64,000 nt of DNA, from NCBI RefSeq assembly GCF_002838835.1, contig NZ_NHPP01000004.1:62001-126000 (forward strand), written 5' to 3'. Below, piece after piece: positions 61,762 to 64,000 of the stretch; positions within the stretch are counted from its first letter, which is position 1, and every line of letters starts with the position of its first letter. Under the pieces are notes generated by a model that worked only from the letters and a program-made list of their open reading frames with translations, had not been told where the DNA came from and did no database searches. This DNA comes from Siphonobacter sp. SORGH_AS_0500 (GTDB taxonomy: Bacteria > Bacteroidota > Bacteroidia > Cytophagales > Spirosomataceae). The position numbers and the translations under genes were made by a program.

Positions 61762-62709
61762 ATGAAACAATTTCTTTCCGTACATGATGTTCCTGACCTG
61801 CCGGGATTGGTGCAGGAAGCTCTTCGTCTGAAACAGAATCCCTTTGCGGATGAACAGTTAGGACACCACAAAACCATTGGATTACTGTTCTTTAATGCCA
61901 GTCTTCGTACCCGCCTCAGCACGCAGAAAGCGGCTGAAAACCTGGGGATGAAGGTGATGGTAATGAATGTGACGTCAGATTCCTGGGGTCTGGAGTTCGA
62001 GGATGGAGCCATCATGAACGGAAATAAAGCCGAACACATCAAAGAAGCAGCGGCAGTAGTGGCTCAGTATTGTGACATCATCGGGGTTCGGAGTTTTCCA
62101 TCTTTAACGGATCGGGCGAAGGATTACGGTGAAGAGGTAATTAAGCAGTTTGTGAAATATGCAGGTGTGCCTATCTTGAGCCTGGAGTCGGCCACGCGTC
62201 ACCCGTTGCAGTCACTGACCGATTTGATTACCATTGAAGAATACAAGAAAGTAGCTCGTCCCAAAGTGGTATTAACCTGGGCTCCGCACGTAAAAGCTTT
62301 GCCTCAGGCCGTTCCTAACTCCTTTGCGGAATGGATGAACGCAGCGGATGTGGATTTTGTGATTACCCATCCTGCAGGCTATGCTCTGGCTCCTGAATTC
62401 TCAGGTAATGCTTTGGTAACTCAGAATCAACGCGAGGCCTTTGAAGGGGCGGACTTCATCTACGCGAAAAACTGGTCTTCTTATGAAGATTACGGCAAAA
62501 TCCTGAACAGTGATCCCGCCTGGAAGATTACACAGGAAAAAATGGGCTTGACCAATGATGCCAAGTTCATGCACTGTCTGCCCGTTCGCCGGAATATTGT
62601 CGTAGACGATGCCGTGCTGGATTCACCTGCGTCGATTGTAATTCACGAAGCGGGTAACCGGGTTTGGGCGGCTCAGGCGGTTATCAAGCAAATGTTATTG
62701 AATTTGTAA
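61762..62709 (+). CDS. argF': N-acylornithine carbamoyltransferase (ArgF' type)
   Basis: A 315-residue transcarbamylase closely matching the Bacteroides N-succinylornithine transcarbamylase. FFNASLRTRLSTQKA is the carbamoyl-phosphate site, CDIIGVRSF and SATRHPLQSLTDL (the HPxQ motif) are present, and MHCLPVRRN is the substrate-binding C-terminal motif. Residue 90, which is Pro in the succinyl form and Glu in the acetyl form, is Ala here (GNKAEH). The acyl group is therefore not settled. It makes N-acylcitrulline, so a deacylase (not in this window) must act before ArgG. Confidence 0.94.
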   Translation: MKQFLSVHDVPDLPGLVQEALRLKQNPFADEQLGHHKTIGLLFFNASLRTRLSTQKAAENLGMKVMVMNVTSDSWGLEFEDGAIMNGNKAEHIKEAAAVVAQYCDIIGVRSFPSLTDRAKDYGEEVIKQFVKYAGVPILSLESATRHPLQSLTDLITIEEYKKVARPKVVLTWAPHVKALPQAVPNSFAEWMNAADVDFVITHPAGYALAPEFSGNALVTQNQREAFEGADFIYAKNWSSYEDYGKILNSDPAWKITQEKMGLTNDAKFMHCLPVRRNIVVDDAVLDSPASIVIHEAGNRVWAAQAVIKQMLLNL

Positions 62710-62751
62710 GTTTGGAATCTCTGGAGATTTCCAGATTAAAGAATTAATAAC

Positions 62752-63537
62752 ATGCTGACTGTCATTAAAATAGGCGGAAACGTAGTTGATAACCCAACGT
62801 TACGACAACAATTCCTCAAAGATTTCGCTGAATTATCCTTACCCAAGATTCTGGTTCACGGTGGGGGTAAAATTGCTACGCAGGTAGCCGTAAAGCTCGA
62901 CGTAGAAACGGTCATGGTAGAAGGTCGGCGGGTAACGGATGCCGCCATGCTTGACGTAGTTACCATGGTGTACGGTGGACTGGTGAATAAACAGCTCGTC
63001 GCTCAGTTACAAGCACTGGATTGTAACGCTCTTGGCCTTACTGGGGCCGATGGAGGGATCATCCGTTCTAAAAAACGGACGGGCTGGAGCGTTGATTACG
63101 GTTTTGTTGGAGATATTGAATCCGTGAACGATGAGCAAATCAAGCGTTTTCTGGAAGTAGGACTAGTGCCCGTGTTTGCTCCCTTAACTTTCGACGCCTC
63201 GCTGGCTTCCATGCTGAATACCAACGCCGATACACAAGCTCAGGCCATCTCAGTAGCGTTAGCAAAGCATTTTGAAGTAAATTTGGTATATTGTTTCGAA
63301 AAAAAGGGCGTACTGACTAATCCTGAAGACGATTCCAGTGTCATTCCAGAATTATTGCCTGAAACCTATGCCGAGCATAAAGCCTCTGGTGCTATTTACG
63401 CCGGAATGGTTCCTAAGCTCGATAATGCCTTTAAGGCTCTGGCCGATGGCGTAAAGCAGGTAACCATTTGCCACGCGGCTGACTTGCGTAAGGCCGTGGC
63501 CGAAGGTACCGCCGGAACCCGGATCAGACTTCAATAA
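62752..63537 (+). CDS. argB: N-acetylglutamate kinase family (ArgB; may act on N-succinylglutamate)
   Basis: A 261-residue amino-acid kinase. MLTVIKIGGNVVDNPTLRQQ and ILVHGGGKIATQVAVKL are the nucleotide and substrate loops, and LTGADGGIIRSKKR, FAPLTFD and TNADTQAQAISVALAKH complete the fold. It phosphorylates the N-acylglutamate made by the acyltransferase. As the last arginine gene of the operon visible here it has normal length. The N-acyl type follows that of ArgF'. Confidence 0.94.
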   Translation: MLTVIKIGGNVVDNPTLRQQFLKDFAELSLPKILVHGGGKIATQVAVKLDVETVMVEGRRVTDAAMLDVVTMVYGGLVNKQLVAQLQALDCNALGLTGADGGIIRSKKRTGWSVDYGFVGDIESVNDEQIKRFLEVGLVPVFAPLTFDASLASMLNTNADTQAQAISVALAKHFEVNLVYCFEKKGVLTNPEDDSSVIPELLPETYAEHKASGAIYAGMVPKLDNAFKALADGVKQVTICHAADLRKAVAEGTAGTRIRLQ

Positions 63538-63565
63538 CCAACGTTATCATTACAAGCAACACCGT

Positions 63566-64000
63566 ATGAACGACCTCGACTCCCGAGTAAAGGGCTATCT
63601 TTTCGGCACTGCCATTGGAGATGCAATGGGCGTTCCGGTGGAATTCTCGAATCGTAAGTTTTTAAAGGAAAAACCAGTGGCTGGCCTAAGGGCGTTCGGA
63701 ACGCATTATCAACCTGCCGGAACTTGGTCGGATGACAGTGCTCTGACTTATCAAACCATTGAAACTTTAATTAACGGTCTGAATTACCGGGATTTAGCGA
63801 ACCGTTTTTTGAGCTGGTATCACCAGGGCGAATGGACAGCTAATGGAGTCGTTTTTGATATTGGTTTTGCCACCCGTAACTCCCTCGACCGTCTGGAAAA
63901 TGGGGTAGAACCCACCGAGGCAGGTGAGATCAGCGAGCTTTGTAATGGGAATGGTTCGCTCATGCGAATTTCACCCTTAGCGTTTTACTTGCAGTATCGT
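63566..64000 (+). CDS. ADP-ribosylglycohydrolase family protein (partial, cut by window end)
   Basis: The first 145 residues of an ADP-ribosylglycohydrolase. GYLFGTAIGDAMGVPVEFSN is the N-terminal family motif, TWSDDSALTYQTIETLINGL contains the Mg-binding Ser-Asp-Asp, and NGNGSLMRISPLAF the substrate loop. The enzyme class removes ADP-ribose from proteins or free ADP-ribosylated substrates such as those of DraG. It follows argB by 28 nt, perhaps in the same transcript. The C-terminus is outside the window. Confidence 0.9.
   Translation, partial: MNDLDSRVKGYLFGTAIGDAMGVPVEFSNRKFLKEKPVAGLRAFGTHYQPAGTWSDDSALTYQTIETLINGLNYRDLANRFLSWYHQGEWTANGVVFDIGFATRNSLDRLENGVEPTEAGEISELCNGNGSLMRISPLAFYLQYR

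Noticed and set aside
1..64000. CRISPR array, rRNA operon, prophage or complete insertion sequence
   Set aside because: No regularly spaced direct repeats, no rRNA-like sequence, and no transposase, integrase or phage structural gene was seen.

Overview
The window reads as chromosome of a free-living Bacteroidota, most likely order Cytophagales (Spirosoma/Siphonobacter-like). Evidence: promoters of the TTTG / TAnnTTTG type, almost no Shine-Dalgarno sequences, and family-typical genes (DUF2723 membrane protein, head-GIN protein, DUF4105, DUF3109, TIGR03915/TIGR03916 pair, an arginine cluster built on the ArgF'-type transcarbamylase). The genus is inference.

Layout. 1-2.2 kb: end of a surface-polysaccharide region (flippase, FkbM methyltransferase). 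2.7-5.2 kb: a secreted GH29-like fucosidase. 5.2-6.3 kb: a decayed RimK-type ATP-grasp gene. 6.4-11.2 kb: an AT-rich two-gene island (NACHT NTPase plus DUF4365 nuclease-like protein) just downstream of tRNA-Ser(UGA), a probable antiphage system. 11.4-20.8 kb: housekeeping genes (cystathionine beta-synthase, A-type Fe-S protein, ATL-like protein, LysM transglycosylase, O-methyltransferase, M16 peptidase, GT9). 22.6-28.7 kb: an RNA/DNA repair island. It holds a Ro60-like TROVE protein and its vWA half, a COG3541 nucleotidyltransferase, a WYL regulator transcribed divergently across an inverted-repeat operator, a radical SAM/TIGR03915 pair, and four non-coding RNAs that I interpret as bacterial Y RNAs. 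29-56 kb: ordinary core genes (TPR protein, DUF2723, ABC exporter, symporter, rsmI, rRNA methyltransferase, proBA, two Tat-exported amino-acid-type enzymes, a Hint-domain protein, an M48 peptidase). 56.2-63.5 kb: aat, then the arginine operon GNAT-argG-argC-argD-argF'-argB, preceded by a short Arg-rich leader ORF. A partial ADP-ribosylglycohydrolase gene closes the window.

The most interesting system is the TROVE locus. Four RNAs on the minus strand (called Y-A, Y-B, Y-C, Y-D here) share a closing helix with a bulged U and conserved flanks (5' GG(A)UGYCGU, 3' UURC(U)CC). The paired bases covary between copies. Each RNA carries a tRNA-like T-arm, and the tRNA-like module appears to be opened at different points of the tRNA fold in different copies. 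One copy lies 13 nt upstream of the nucleotidyltransferase gene and the other three follow it. Bacterial Ro/Y RNA pairs with tRNA-like modules are known (Rsr/YrlA). This multi-copy, differently permuted array with an embedded nucleotidyltransferase is what deserves attention.

Caution on sequence quality: four genes (rimK-like, TROVE, ABC ATPase, Hint protein) are each broken by what looks like one missing base in a short homopolymer, so some frameshifts may be assembly errors.
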